NCBI GenBank assembly: GCA_964550855.1
Contig: CAZKBQ010000003.1
Span: 1-64,000, forward strand
Length of the DNA: 64,000 nucleotides
From: JAGOBP01 sp964550855
Lineage (GTDB): Bacteria; Chloroflexota; Anaerolineae; Fen-1058
Reading direction: 5' to 3'
In this document: positions 41,901 to 49,018 of the stretch, one piece after another
Numbering within the stretch: position 1 is the first letter of the stretch
Layout of the letters: each line of letters begins with the position of its first letter
Notes under the pieces: model-generated
Told to the model about the DNA's origin: nothing
The model's input: only the letters and a program-made list of their open reading frames with translations
Database searches by the model: none
Position numbers and translations under genes: made by a program

Positions 41901-43398
41901 GGACGCGCTGTTCGTGCTCGGCGGCTTCGGCGCGTTTGCGATTGGTGATGTCGCGCACCAGCAGCAGGACGTCGTCTGAGCTGGTGGTGACCAATCGGCC
42001 TTCGAAGCTGCGCCGCTCGCCCTGAACGGGCAACTCGTACTCGATGATGTGGCTGCGCCCGTGGCCGGCGTCGGCCAGGTGCGCGATGCCGTCCAGAATC
42101 TTGCGTGCGACTTCGCCCGGCAGAACCTCGGCCACCGGCCGGCCCAGAAAGTGGGCGGGCTCACTATAGAGCGCCACCTGGTCGCTGGGCTTGAAGTCCA
42201 GAAAGGTGCCGTCGCGGCTGAGGCGAAAGATCAGATCGGGGATGCCGTTGATCAGGGCGCGATGATCGGCGAGGGTGCGGCGCAGCGATTCCAGCGTGTG
42301 CAGCTGTTCGGTCACGTCGAGACCGGTGCCGACGATGAATTTGATGCCGCCCTGTTCGTCGGGCAGGATGGCGTTGGACCATTCGATCGTCCGGCGCTGG
42401 CCGGTGCGCGTCAGCCAGTCATTCTGGTAGCGGACAGACACCTGATCGGGGCGGCTGACAGGGAAGGCCGCGGCGTTGTCGGCCCGCGCTTCGGGCGGAA
42501 TCAGTATTTCCCAGTAGAGCCGGCCGCACACCTCGGCGCTGGTGTAGCCGGTGACGCGCTCGCAGGCGTGGTTGAAGCGCACGATGCGGCCGTCGCTGTC
42601 GAGCAGGATTACCAGGGCGTCGATGGTGTCGACCAGCGCGGCGAACAGATCGCGTTCGCCTTGCAGCGCGGCCTCGGCGGCCTTGCGGGCGGTGATGTCT
42701 TCTTTGACGGCAACATAGCCGATGCTGACCTGCTGCGCGTTGAAGATCGGCGAGATGGAGGCGGACTCCCAGTACAGTTCGCCGTTTTTCTTCCGGTTGT
42801 GAAACTCGCCGCGCCATTCGCGGCCCGCGCTGATGGTCTGCCACAGGCGGCGATACTCCTCGGGCGGCGTTTCACCGGATTTGAGAATGCGCGGGTTTTG
42901 CCCCAGCACTTCATCGGCGGTGTAGCCGGTGAGCTGGACGAAGCGGGGATTGACGTACTGGATGCGACCGTCCAGATCGGTGATGACGATCGCGCTGGGA
43001 CTTTGCTCGACAGCGCGGGAGAGTTGAAGCAGGCGGGTTTCGAGCTGATGCCGGGCCGAAACATCGTGCAGGCTGGCGAGATAGTACGTCTCGTTGCCCA
43101 GCTTCAGGTTGGTGGCCGTGATTTCGACCAGCACTTCGGCGCCGTTCTGCCGGCGGATCAGCCACTCTTGATAATGGCTTGAGGTCTGGCCGCCGGCGAT
43201 GAAGTCGGCGATGGTCTCACGCACGGCAGAGGTCAGCCGATCGGGCACGAGGGTGAGCACCGATTGGCCGACGATCTCGGCGGCGGAGTATCCCAACAGC
43301 TGCTCGGCCGCCCGATTGAACATGCGCACGATGAGATCGGCATCGATCCCGATGACGGCTTCGGGGCTGACATCGATGAAAGGATCTTCAAGCGACAT
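38941..43398 (-). CDS. Hybrid sensor histidine kinase with four PAS, three GAF and two receiver domains
   Basis: 1485 residues, no membrane helix. Reading from the N-terminus: PAS at about 1-120, 125-245, 250-370 and 375-485 (the last three with PAC tails such as VKEDITARKAAE), GAF at about 510-655, 685-840 and 860-1010, the phosphoacceptor helix NMSHELRTPLNAIIGFSDL near 1050, the ATPase with NLLNNACKFT, DTGRGIP and GSGLGLAIARRL (about 1145-1260), and two receiver domains (about 1270-1380 with TLDMILPGKDGW; 1390-1480 with ILDLLMPNMNGF). It is a soluble multi-signal kinase and phosphorelay. The second receiver has LKT where KP is usual. A single-domain regulator is encoded 24 bp upstream on the same strand. 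Confidence 0.92.
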   Translation of the reverse strand: MSLEDPFIDVSPEAVIGIDADLIVRMFNRAAEQLLGYSAAEIVGQSVLTLVPDRLTSAVRETIADFIAGGQTSSHYQEWLIRRQNGAEVLVEITATNLKLGNETYYLASLHDVSARHQLETRLLQLSRAVEQSPSAIVITDLDGRIQYVNPRFVQLTGYTADEVLGQNPRILKSGETPPEEYRRLWQTISAGREWRGEFHNRKKNGELYWESASISPIFNAQQVSIGYVAVKEDITARKAAEAALQGERDLFAALVDTIDALVILLDSDGRIVRFNHACERVTGYTSAEVCGRLYWEILIPPEARADNAAAFPVSRPDQVSVRYQNDWLTRTGQRRTIEWSNAILPDEQGGIKFIVGTGLDVTEQLHTLESLRRTLADHRALINGIPDLIFRLSRDGTFLDFKPSDQVALYSEPAHFLGRPVAEVLPGEVARKILDGIAHLADAGHGRSHIIEYELPVQGERRSFEGRLVTTSSDDVLLLVRDITNRKRAEAAEHEQRVLAEALRDSVAAVNSTLNLDAVLDHILENVGRVVPHDAANIMLLDGDQAYVARARGYAERGLNEWIMSLRTPVNDLFSLSRLSNSGQTVLIADTRTSPDWVELPQTAWVRSYIGAPIQIQGEVRGFLHLDSAVPNFFTPTHAERLAAFANQAALAVGNAQRLAETRRLAERERLVNQITNRIRNTMDLDAIIRTTVEELGRLFGASRCFIRLGADANYMPVAAEVDQPGVEPIKDKSPGLLPGTRARIMARSTFVADDTRVSHPALYQAGVRAVLAVPLLVRQNLLGALIFHECYRPRRWLSEEIELVETLAAQVGIAIENARLYHETRRQLGELAILHTAAIATAESASLTEALRKVAQSVYDAFSDVSVAVLLTQPEADELVVRAGAGLAITEAERMRIKIGQGITGWVAQTGQPALVPDVTTDPRYLPFDPEVRSELCVPLRSGSRVIGVLNVESRQLDAFSERDLQLLTTLAHNLTIIVDNIRLLEEVRAANDRLQELDRLKTQFLANMSHELRTPLNAIIGFSDLIGDGVAGPLTSDQRAYAGNINASGRHLLALINDILDLSKIQAGRMTLDRQAVSMADLIAEAHTFIEPLVHRKQQTLVIDATGDLPPVNVDPLRIKQVLINLLNNACKFTPDHGTVTVRARADGDRLIVTVSDTGRGIPLEQQSAIFEEFRQVETAEDKQEGSGLGLAIARRLIELHGGQIWVHSAGLSGQGSTFAFSLPLETGAASTDQPQPVAVIVEDDRDFSNLLALHLQQAGFRTRQCYSGTDALDVIREVKPSLITLDMILPGKDGWTILREIKATPELRHTGVMIISGAEHAPEAAQAGQVEYVPKPLLKTNLLEAMGRLRAQYPQRALRVLVIDDDPMLTELIRAMLTLPDYEVTVAIDGVHAIDQITAQPPDIVILDLLMPNMNGFDLLQALRADPRTRDLPALVLTAKSLSRQEELILAQAAQGVMLKTQLRRDRLLAEIRRVQQQTAG

Positions 43399-43422
43399 GG
43401 TTCATGATCCGGATCGTCGGTT

Positions 43423-43785
43423 TCAGCGCAAGAACATGCGAAGCTGGTTGGGCAGCGCGCGCGTATCGACGGGTTTGGTGATGTAGCCGTCGCAGCCGGC
43501 GTCCAGCGCCCGATCGCGCTCGGTGGGGACCGCGTTTGCCGTGATCGCCACGATCGGGATGTGGCGGGTGGCGGGGTTGGCTTTGATGCGGCGGGTGGCA
43601 TCGTAGCCGTTCATGATGGGCAGCATCACGTCCATGAGGATCAAGTCTGGCAGCTCGCGGAAGGCCATCTCCACGCCGATCTGGCCGTTTTCGGCCATGA
43701 GCAACTCGTGCCCTTCGGGTTTCAAAATGGCCGCCAGCAACACACGATTCATCTCGTTGTCTTCAACGATCAGGATTTTGCTCAT
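43423..43785 (-). CDS. Single-domain response regulator (DivK/CheY-like)
   Basis: 120 residues, receiver domain only: acidic pocket Glu8-Asp9, phosphoacceptor Asp52 (LILMDVMLPIMNG), Thr/Ala switch (VAITANA) and Lys104 (YITKPVD). There is no output domain, so it acts by protein contact or as a phosphorelay intermediate. It is upstream of the hybrid kinase gene, 24 bp apart and in the same direction, which makes the kinase its likely partner. Confidence 0.93.
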   Translation of the reverse strand: MSKILIVEDNEMNRVLLAAILKPEGHELLMAENGQIGVEMAFRELPDLILMDVMLPIMNGYDATRRIKANPATRHIPIVAITANAVPTERDRALDAGCDGYITKPVDTRALPNQLRMFLR

Positions 43786-43983
43786 GTTGATTCGTCCCTC
43801 GTCAGCCGCGAGGCCCGGCTATGATTCGCAGCCGGCAGCGCGCGGCGAAAGTAGCCAGATTGGCAATCAGCATTTGGAGATGACCCTGCATGGTCAGACC
43901 CTGCCCAGTGTAGCATATTTTGCGTTACAGGTATGTTACGGGTGCGTGGTAGCTTGAGGGTCTGGAATTCATTGGCGCATTGA

Positions 43984-44011
43984 TTGACTTCTCAAGTGTG
44001 GATGTTATAAT
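43984..44011 (+). promoter_or_regulatory. Promoter of the ABC binding-protein gene
   Basis: TTGACT (43984-43989), 16 bp, TATAAT (44006-44011). The rest of the gene-free stretch 43786-43983 shows no other clear element apart from a possible minus-strand TACACT -10 near 43910 for the response-regulator gene. Confidence 0.75.
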
Positions 44012-44074
44012 CGCTCAAAGGTCGCCCCCCGACCGTGTGTTGGTGCCTCTCACCGTAATGTGCAAGGAGGAGAA

Positions 44075-45793
44075 ATGACCCGCCGTTTGACCGTACGCCT
44101 GGCCTGGACCACGGTAAGTGTGCTGGTTGTGTTGAGCCTGTTGCTGGCGGCCTGTGCCGCGCCAGCCGACACCCCGACGGCTGCACCGCCGACTGCGCCA
44201 CCGGCCGCAGCAACTACGGCCTCCCCGGCAACCCCTGCCCGGCCCGCAGTGTTGACGTTTGGCTGGTTGGGCAAACCCGACACGTTGAATCCCGCCTATG
44301 CGTTTCTGACCGAATCTTACATCATTTTTGATTTGATCTTCAGCCCGCTGCTGACCGAGAATAGCGCGGGCAAGTATGTGGGCGGTCTGGCTCAATCGTG
44401 GACGCACTCCGACGACGGGCTGACCTGGACGTTTAAGCTGTACGACAACGTCAAGTGGCATGATGGCACGCCGCTGACCGCCGATGACGTGGCGTGGAGC
44501 ATCAACGCCGTGATCGATAACCCGGACGGCTGGGCGGCGCTATCGGGTTACGTGGCCGGCTTCAAAGCGGCGTCTGCGCCGGACGCGAAGACGGTCCAGA
44601 TCGATCTGGAGAATCCGATCGGGAATATGGAATACCGCGTGTCGTTCCTGTACGCGCTGCCGCGCAAGGACTTCGAAGGTTTTAAGACGCCGGAGGACTT
44701 GCAGAGCTTTGCCAACGATCGGGCCATGGGCACTGGCGCGTTCAAGCTGAACCGGTTCGACAAGGATCAGGGCGTACTGATCCTGGATGCCAACCCCGAT
44801 TATTTTCTGGGCCGCCCCAAGATCGATCAGGTGATCTTCCGCACGTTTGACAACGAAGACGCCATGGTGCAGGCGCTGAAGGTGGGCGATGTGGACGCGG
44901 TGGTGGAAGTGCCCAGCACGGCGTTTGAGACCGTGAAAGGCTTTGACAACGTGAAGGTGGTGCAGCAGCCCAGCCGCTCACTGTCGGAGCTGATCATCAA
45001 TTCGGCGCCCGCCGATCATGATCCAAAGCCCACGCGCAACCCTGCGCTGGAAGACCCGCAGGTGAAACTGGCCATCGCGCACGCCATCGACAAACAGGAC
45101 CTGGTGCAGATCGTGCTGCAGGGTCTGGGCAAGCCGGGTAACAGCATCATTCCGCCGACCCTGGGCGGCGGCTACTGGTACAACCCCAACCTTAACGACA
45201 TTCCGTTTGATCTGGCGAAAGCCAATGACATTCTGGAAAAAGCCGGCTATGTCAAAGGTCCAGACGGTGTGCGCGCCAAAGGCGACGTGAAGCTGGAGTT
45301 TCGCCTGCAATATCCGTCAGATTCGGACACCGCGCCGCGCGTGGCCGATTTGCTGACAGGCTGGTTCAAGGAGATCGGCATCAAGACCTCGCCGCAGTCG
45401 GTCGATCCGGACGCTCTGACGGCGGCCTGCTGCCCGGCCGCCGACTATGACCTGATGCTGTGGGGCTGGGGCAGCGACCCCGATCCCGATTTCATGCTCA
45501 GCGTGCTGACCAGCAGTCAATTCGTCGACGGCGGCTGGAGCGACAGCGGCTATAGCAACCCCAAATATGATGAGCTGTACAAGGCGCAGCAGCAGGCAAC
45601 TGATCCGGCCGAGCGCCAGAAGATCGTGTGGGAGATGCAGCAGATCGCCTTTGACGATCGGCCTTACATCGTGTACTGGTATGCGGACACGCTGGAAGCG
45701 TATCGGACCGATCGGTTCAAGAACTTTGTCGAATCGCCGGCGGTGCAGATCGAAGGTCTGGAATCGCTGCTGCAGGTTGAGCCGGTGCGCTAG
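44075..45793 (+). CDS. Peptide/nickel-type ABC transporter substrate-binding lipoprotein (SBP family 5)
   Basis: 572 residues. ATG 44075 follows AAGGAGG. The signal peptide ends in a lipobox LLAAC (Cys27), followed by an Ala/Pro/Thr linker of about 35 residues. The SBP_bac_5 features are PDTLNPAY, the family signature around KLYDNVKWHDGTPLTADDVAWS near residue 135 (here split by a turn), and the C-terminal lobe with QLAIAHAIDKQDLV-type and GWGSDPDPDF text. It binds a peptide or similar ligand outside the cell and delivers it to the permeases downstream. A very strong hairpin follows, which would limit read-through to the permeases. Confidence 0.93.
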   Translation: MTRRLTVRLAWTTVSVLVVLSLLLAACAAPADTPTAAPPTAPPAAATTASPATPARPAVLTFGWLGKPDTLNPAYAFLTESYIIFDLIFSPLLTENSAGKYVGGLAQSWTHSDDGLTWTFKLYDNVKWHDGTPLTADDVAWSINAVIDNPDGWAALSGYVAGFKAASAPDAKTVQIDLENPIGNMEYRVSFLYALPRKDFEGFKTPEDLQSFANDRAMGTGAFKLNRFDKDQGVLILDANPDYFLGRPKIDQVIFRTFDNEDAMVQALKVGDVDAVVEVPSTAFETVKGFDNVKVVQQPSRSLSELIINSAPADHDPKPTRNPALEDPQVKLAIAHAIDKQDLVQIVLQGLGKPGNSIIPPTLGGGYWYNPNLNDIPFDLAKANDILEKAGYVKGPDGVRAKGDVKLEFRLQYPSDSDTAPRVADLLTGWFKEIGIKTSPQSVDPDALTAACCPAADYDLMLWGWGSDPDPDFMLSVLTSSQFVDGGWSDSGYSNPKYDELYKAQQQATDPAERQKIVWEMQQIAFDDRPYIVYWYADTLEAYRTDRFKNFVESPAVQIEGLESLLQVEPVR

Positions 45794-45799
45794 CGCTGT

Positions 45800-45845
45800 C
45801 ACGACAGAGGGGGCGTTGCATCATCCGCCCCCTCTGTCGTGTTTT
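45800..45845 (+). terminator. Very strong hairpin between binding-protein and permease genes
   Basis: 16-bp perfect stem CACGACAGAGGGGGCG/CGCCCCCTCTGTCGTG, 10-base loop, then TTTT. Within an ABC operon it explains excess binding protein over the membrane parts, by partial termination and 3'-end protection. Confidence 0.9.
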
Positions 45846-45856
45846 GTCGGTGACGC

Positions 45857-46834
45857 ATGAATCGCCGCGATTATCTGCTGCGCAAGCTGCTGCTGGCCGC
45901 CGTCACACTGGTCGTCGTGGTGACGATCGATTTCTTCCTCTTCCGCGTGCTGCCGGGCGACCCCGTGCGTTCGGTGATTGGACGCAGTGTGCGCATCACC
46001 CCGGAGCGACAGGCGGCGCTGCGCCAGCAGTTTGGCCTGGACAAGCCTGTTTTTCCCGATCAATTCATCAGCACCATCGGCCAATGGCTGCAGGGCAACC
46101 TGGGCGATTCGTGGTCGCTGCGCCGGCCGGTGAGCGAAGTGTTGATGAGCAAGCTGGGCAACACGTTGCTGCTCATCTCGCTGGGCCAGATATTCTCGAT
46201 CGCGCTCGGCGTCTCCCTGGGCCTGTTCGCCGGCTGGAAACGCCGAACGAAGATCGATGTGAGTGCGCTGACCTTCTCGCTGGTGGCCTGGGCCACGCCC
46301 ACCTTCTGGCTGGGCATCATCTTGCTGGCGGCGGGCAGCACCTGGCTGGGCCTGCCCACCGGCGGCTCGGTGGAACCTGCCAACGTGGGCAAGCCGTTCT
46401 GGGAAGTGTTGCCCGACGTGGCCCGTCACCTGATCCTGCCCACCCTCACGTTCACCATCGTCTATCTGGGCGAATACATGCTGATCATGCGCTCGTCGGT
46501 GCTGGAAGTGCTGAGCGAGGATTACATTCTCACGGCCAAGGCCAAAGGCCTGAGCCAGTGGCAGGTGCTGCGCCGGCATGCGCTCAAGAACGCCATGCTG
46601 CCCATCGTGACGCTGGTGGCGCTGAACCTGGGCTTTACCGTCTCCGGCGCCATCTACATCGAGACGGTGTTCTCTTACGACGGGCTGGGCAAACTGTTTC
46701 AGAATGCGCTGGAAAAACAGGACTTTCCCTTATTGCAGGGCGCGTTCCTGCTGCTGGCAGTCAGCGTCATCGTCGCCAATCTCATCGCCGACCTGCTGTA
46801 CACGTATTTGGATCCGCGGGTACGGGAGACGTGA
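45857..46834 (+). CDS. Peptide-type ABC transporter permease (DppB/OppB family)
   Basis: 325 residues with six membrane helices. The family N-terminus (DYLLRKLLLAAVTLVVVV... FFLFRVLPGDPVRSVIG) is followed by the DKPVFPDQF-type loop and the EAA loop TAKAKGLSQWQVLRRHALKNA near residue 225. It starts 12 bp after the terminator. Its partner permease gene does not follow directly as usual: about 1.2 kb of repeats and an unrelated gene intervene. The TGA overlaps the first unit of a heptad array. Confidence 0.92.
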   Translation: MNRRDYLLRKLLLAAVTLVVVVTIDFFLFRVLPGDPVRSVIGRSVRITPERQAALRQQFGLDKPVFPDQFISTIGQWLQGNLGDSWSLRRPVSEVLMSKLGNTLLLISLGQIFSIALGVSLGLFAGWKRRTKIDVSALTFSLVAWATPTFWLGIILLAAGSTWLGLPTGGSVEPANVGKPFWEVLPDVARHLILPTLTFTIVYLGEYMLIMRSSVLEVLSEDYILTAKAKGLSQWQVLRRHALKNAMLPIVTLVALNLGFTVSGAIYIETVFSYDGLGKLFQNALEKQDFPLLQGAFLLLAVSVIVANLIADLLYTYLDPRVRET

Positions 46835-46874
46835 TGAGTGATGAGTAACGAGTAATACGTAATACGTGATGAGA
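46833..46874. repeat. Heptad tandem repeat array 4
   Basis: Six 7-bp units (GATGAGT, GATGAGT, AACGAGT, AATACGT, AATACGT, GATGAGA) start at the stop codon of the permease. It is the left border of the 1.2-kb insertion between the two permease genes, in inverse orientation to array 5 on the right. Confidence 0.82.
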
Positions 46875-46900
46875 GAAGGAATGTGCGTTGAAGCGAACAT

Positions 46901-47062
46901 GTCATTCCCGCATGCTTCTAGCGGGAATCCCGTGTCCAGCCCGCACGATTAGTTGATCGTCAGCCTGAAAGCCCGACGCGAAGCGGCCTGTCATTCCCGC
47001 ATGCTTCAAGCGGGAATCCAGTATCCGACCTGCATGATTAGCCAATCATCAGTCTGGATGCC
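46901..47062. repeat. Two tandem dRS3-like palindromic repeats
   Basis: Two copies, 89 bp apart, of a unit starting GTCATTCCCGCATGCTTC. Each has an inverted repeat ATTCCCGC/GCGGGAAT (46904-46911 with 46921-46928; 46993-47000 with 47010-47017) and a related tail ending near CAGCCTG/CAGTCTG. Similar ATTCCC...GGGAAT repeats (dRS3) are intergenic insertion targets in Neisseria. The gene-free stretch 46835-47220 holds this, the heptad array and a short palindrome GCAGCTAGAAGAGCTGC (47168-47184); nothing in it looks coding. Confidence 0.75.
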
Positions 47063-47220
47063 CTATACGCCCTGCCCCCGCAGCGGGGACGAAGCGGAGG
47101 CATGCTCGGCGGAAGCAGTCTGGCATGAAGCAGAAACCCAGGCGTTTGCGCGGGTGACGCACAAGGGCAGCTAGAAGAGCTGCTGTACAGGGAGCGTTGA
47201 TCAATCGGCTGGAGGTGATT

Positions 47221-47967
47221 ATGGATTCCGGTTGGACGATTGCCTTCAATGAGTATCGGTATCCTTTCGACTTGCAGCGGTACGATGGTGCAGCAGAGCA
47301 CCCAGGCTGGTTTGTACGCGCATCGTTATCGGGCGATCCCCTTGAGACGAAGGCGTTTGAAGATTACTTTCGAGCACATGCACGCGATTCACTTGAGCCG
47401 TGGTTCGAGGTGGTGTATTGGAAGGTCTACAATCAACCGCTCGCAAGAAACAAAACAACTCGCGCAGTCATTCGACGCCTCCGACTGCAATCGGTTTCGC
47501 CCACACTATTGTGGGATAGATGCAGCCGCTTTGTCGATAATCCTACACGGGACAACTTTGAAGCCTTCAGAGTGTTGCTGGTCGCTACAAGCGCTCTGGC
47601 GGTGGCGGCAACCTTTCCGGCCTTTATCGACCCAGTGCGTTTTCCAATGGTAGATCGTCGGGTGGCAAGGTGGGTCGCTACTTATGCGTCTCAACACAAT
47701 GCCTCTGACGCCGAAGCCCCTCGACTCTTGAGACCTGAGACACCTGTGTTGCTCGACAAGGCCGCCGTGCTCACCATGCGTGATTTTCATTTCTATCAAC
47801 AATGGATACACTGGTGCCGGTATACGGCCCGGAAACTTGGCGAGATTACGGGGCAACCTTGGCGTGCACGCGATGTTGAAATGGCGGTGTTCTGTGCTTG
47901 GGGTAGATCGACTGACAAACGCTTAAGCGAGCCGCCAATCTATCTCGAACCATTACCGGGCAAGTAA
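47221..47967 (+). CDS. Unrecognised protein inserted between permease genes
   Basis: 248 residues from ATG 47221, which follows a near-perfect ribosome-binding site GGAGGTGAT. The protein is soluble, rich in Arg, Phe and Trp, and mostly helical: WFEVVYWKVYNQPLARNKTT, FEAFRVLLVATSALAVAATF, FPMVDRRVARWVATYASQHN, WCRYTARKLGEITGQPWRAR. The FPMVDRRVARW stretch recalls helix-hairpin-helix glycosylase relatives, but I cannot assign a family. Base composition is clearly lower in GC than the flanking transporter genes and its codon choice is less biased, which suggests recent arrival. It is bordered by inversely oriented heptad arrays and sits in an otherwise standard dpp-type operon. Confidence 0.7.
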   Translation: MDSGWTIAFNEYRYPFDLQRYDGAAEHPGWFVRASLSGDPLETKAFEDYFRAHARDSLEPWFEVVYWKVYNQPLARNKTTRAVIRRLRLQSVSPTLLWDRCSRFVDNPTRDNFEAFRVLLVATSALAVAATFPAFIDPVRFPMVDRRVARWVATYASQHNASDAEAPRLLRPETPVLLDKAAVLTMRDFHFYQQWIHWCRYTARKLGEITGQPWRARDVEMAVFCAWGRSTDKRLSEPPIYLEPLPGK

Positions 47968-47992
47968 ATTCCGCCTGCTGACGATTCAACTC

Positions 47993-48020
47993 TTACGCAT
48001 TACGCATTACTCATTACGCC
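47993..48020. repeat. Heptad tandem repeat array 5
   Basis: Four 7-bp units (TTACGCA, TTACGCA, TTACTCA, TTACGCC) end one base before the start codon of the second permease. They occupy the place of a normal ribosome-binding site. Confidence 0.82.
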
Positions 48021-48021
48021 C

Positions 48022-48981
48022 ATGACCGATCGCTGGCTGATCTTCAAACGCAACTTCGCCAACTTCTGGCGTGTCTTCCGGCGCAGCCGCATGGGCAAGG
48101 TGGGCGCGTTCCTGCTGATCACGGCCGTGGCGCTGGCGACGTTTGCGCCGCTGCTGACGCCGTATCAGCCCACGGACACCATCCGCGATGCGAACGGGCG
48201 CGGCCTGACCTTTGCGCCGCCGTCGGTACACGCGCCGTTGGGCACCGACGACGCCGGCCGCGACGTGTGGACGCAGCTGGTGTACGGCGCGCGTGTCTCG
48301 CTGCTCATCGGCTTCATGGCCGGGCTGATCGCTATGTTCATCGGCAGCGCGCTGGGCGTATGGGCGGGGTATTACGGCGGCAAGATCGACGCGCTGCTGA
48401 TGCGCACGACTGACATCTTTCTGGTCATTCCCGATCTGCCGCTGATGATCGTGCTGGTGGCGGTCGTTCGCCAGCTCAACCTGGGCATTCCACCCGTGGT
48501 GGTGCTGATCGCCGTGATTGGCCTGTTATACTGGACCAGCACGGCGCGGCTGGTCCGATCGCAGGTTCTGTCGATCAAAGAACGGCAATTCGTGGCGCGC
48601 GCCCGGGCGATCGGGGCCGGGCACGGCCACATCATCCGCAAGCACATCATCCCGCAGGTGCTGCCACTCATCGTCGCCAGCACGGTGCTCATCATCTCCA
48701 CCGCCATTCTGGTCGAATCGGGGCTGGCGTTCCTGGGACTGGGTGATCCCACGCAGCCGTCGTGGGGCACGATGCTCAACTTCGCCTTTGATCGCAGCGC
48801 CATCTCCAACGGCGCGTGGTGGTTCTATCTGCCGCCCGGCCTGGCCATCGTGTGGGTGACGCTGGGCTGCGTGCTGCTGGGCAACGTGCTGGAAGAGATG
48901 TTCAACCCGCGCCTCACGGCCCATCACCTGGAAGGCGATCAGCACATGGTTGCCCGGACGATGGTCCGCGACGGTGACTGA
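48022..48981 (+). CDS. Peptide-type ABC transporter permease (DppC/OppC family)
   Basis: 319 residues: an N-terminal helix, the family's periplasmic loop with HAPLGTDDAGRDVWTQLVYG, then five helices. The EAA loop is RARAIGAGHGHIIRKHIIPQ near residue 200. It is the partner of the permease at 45857-46834. Directly upstream of its ATG there is a heptad array instead of a visible Shine-Dalgarno site, so translation may have changed after the insertion that separates it from its partner. Confidence 0.92.
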   Translation: MTDRWLIFKRNFANFWRVFRRSRMGKVGAFLLITAVALATFAPLLTPYQPTDTIRDANGRGLTFAPPSVHAPLGTDDAGRDVWTQLVYGARVSLLIGFMAGLIAMFIGSALGVWAGYYGGKIDALLMRTTDIFLVIPDLPLMIVLVAVVRQLNLGIPPVVVLIAVIGLLYWTSTARLVRSQVLSIKERQFVARARAIGAGHGHIIRKHIIPQVLPLIVASTVLIISTAILVESGLAFLGLGDPTQPSWGTMLNFAFDRSAISNGAWWFYLPPGLAIVWVTLGCVLLGNVLEEMFNPRLTAHHLEGDQHMVARTMVRDGD

Positions 48982-49018
48982 GGGCCGCGTTGCGATCGTC
49001 GAGGATCGATCTTGACTC

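Noticed and set aside
40657..41979. Plus-strand open frame of about 440 codons
   Set aside because: Opposite the GAF region of the hybrid kinase; low-complexity antisense text.
46833..46874. Heptad arrays as a CRISPR array
   Set aside because: Units are 7 bp with no spacers, and no cas genes occur in the window.
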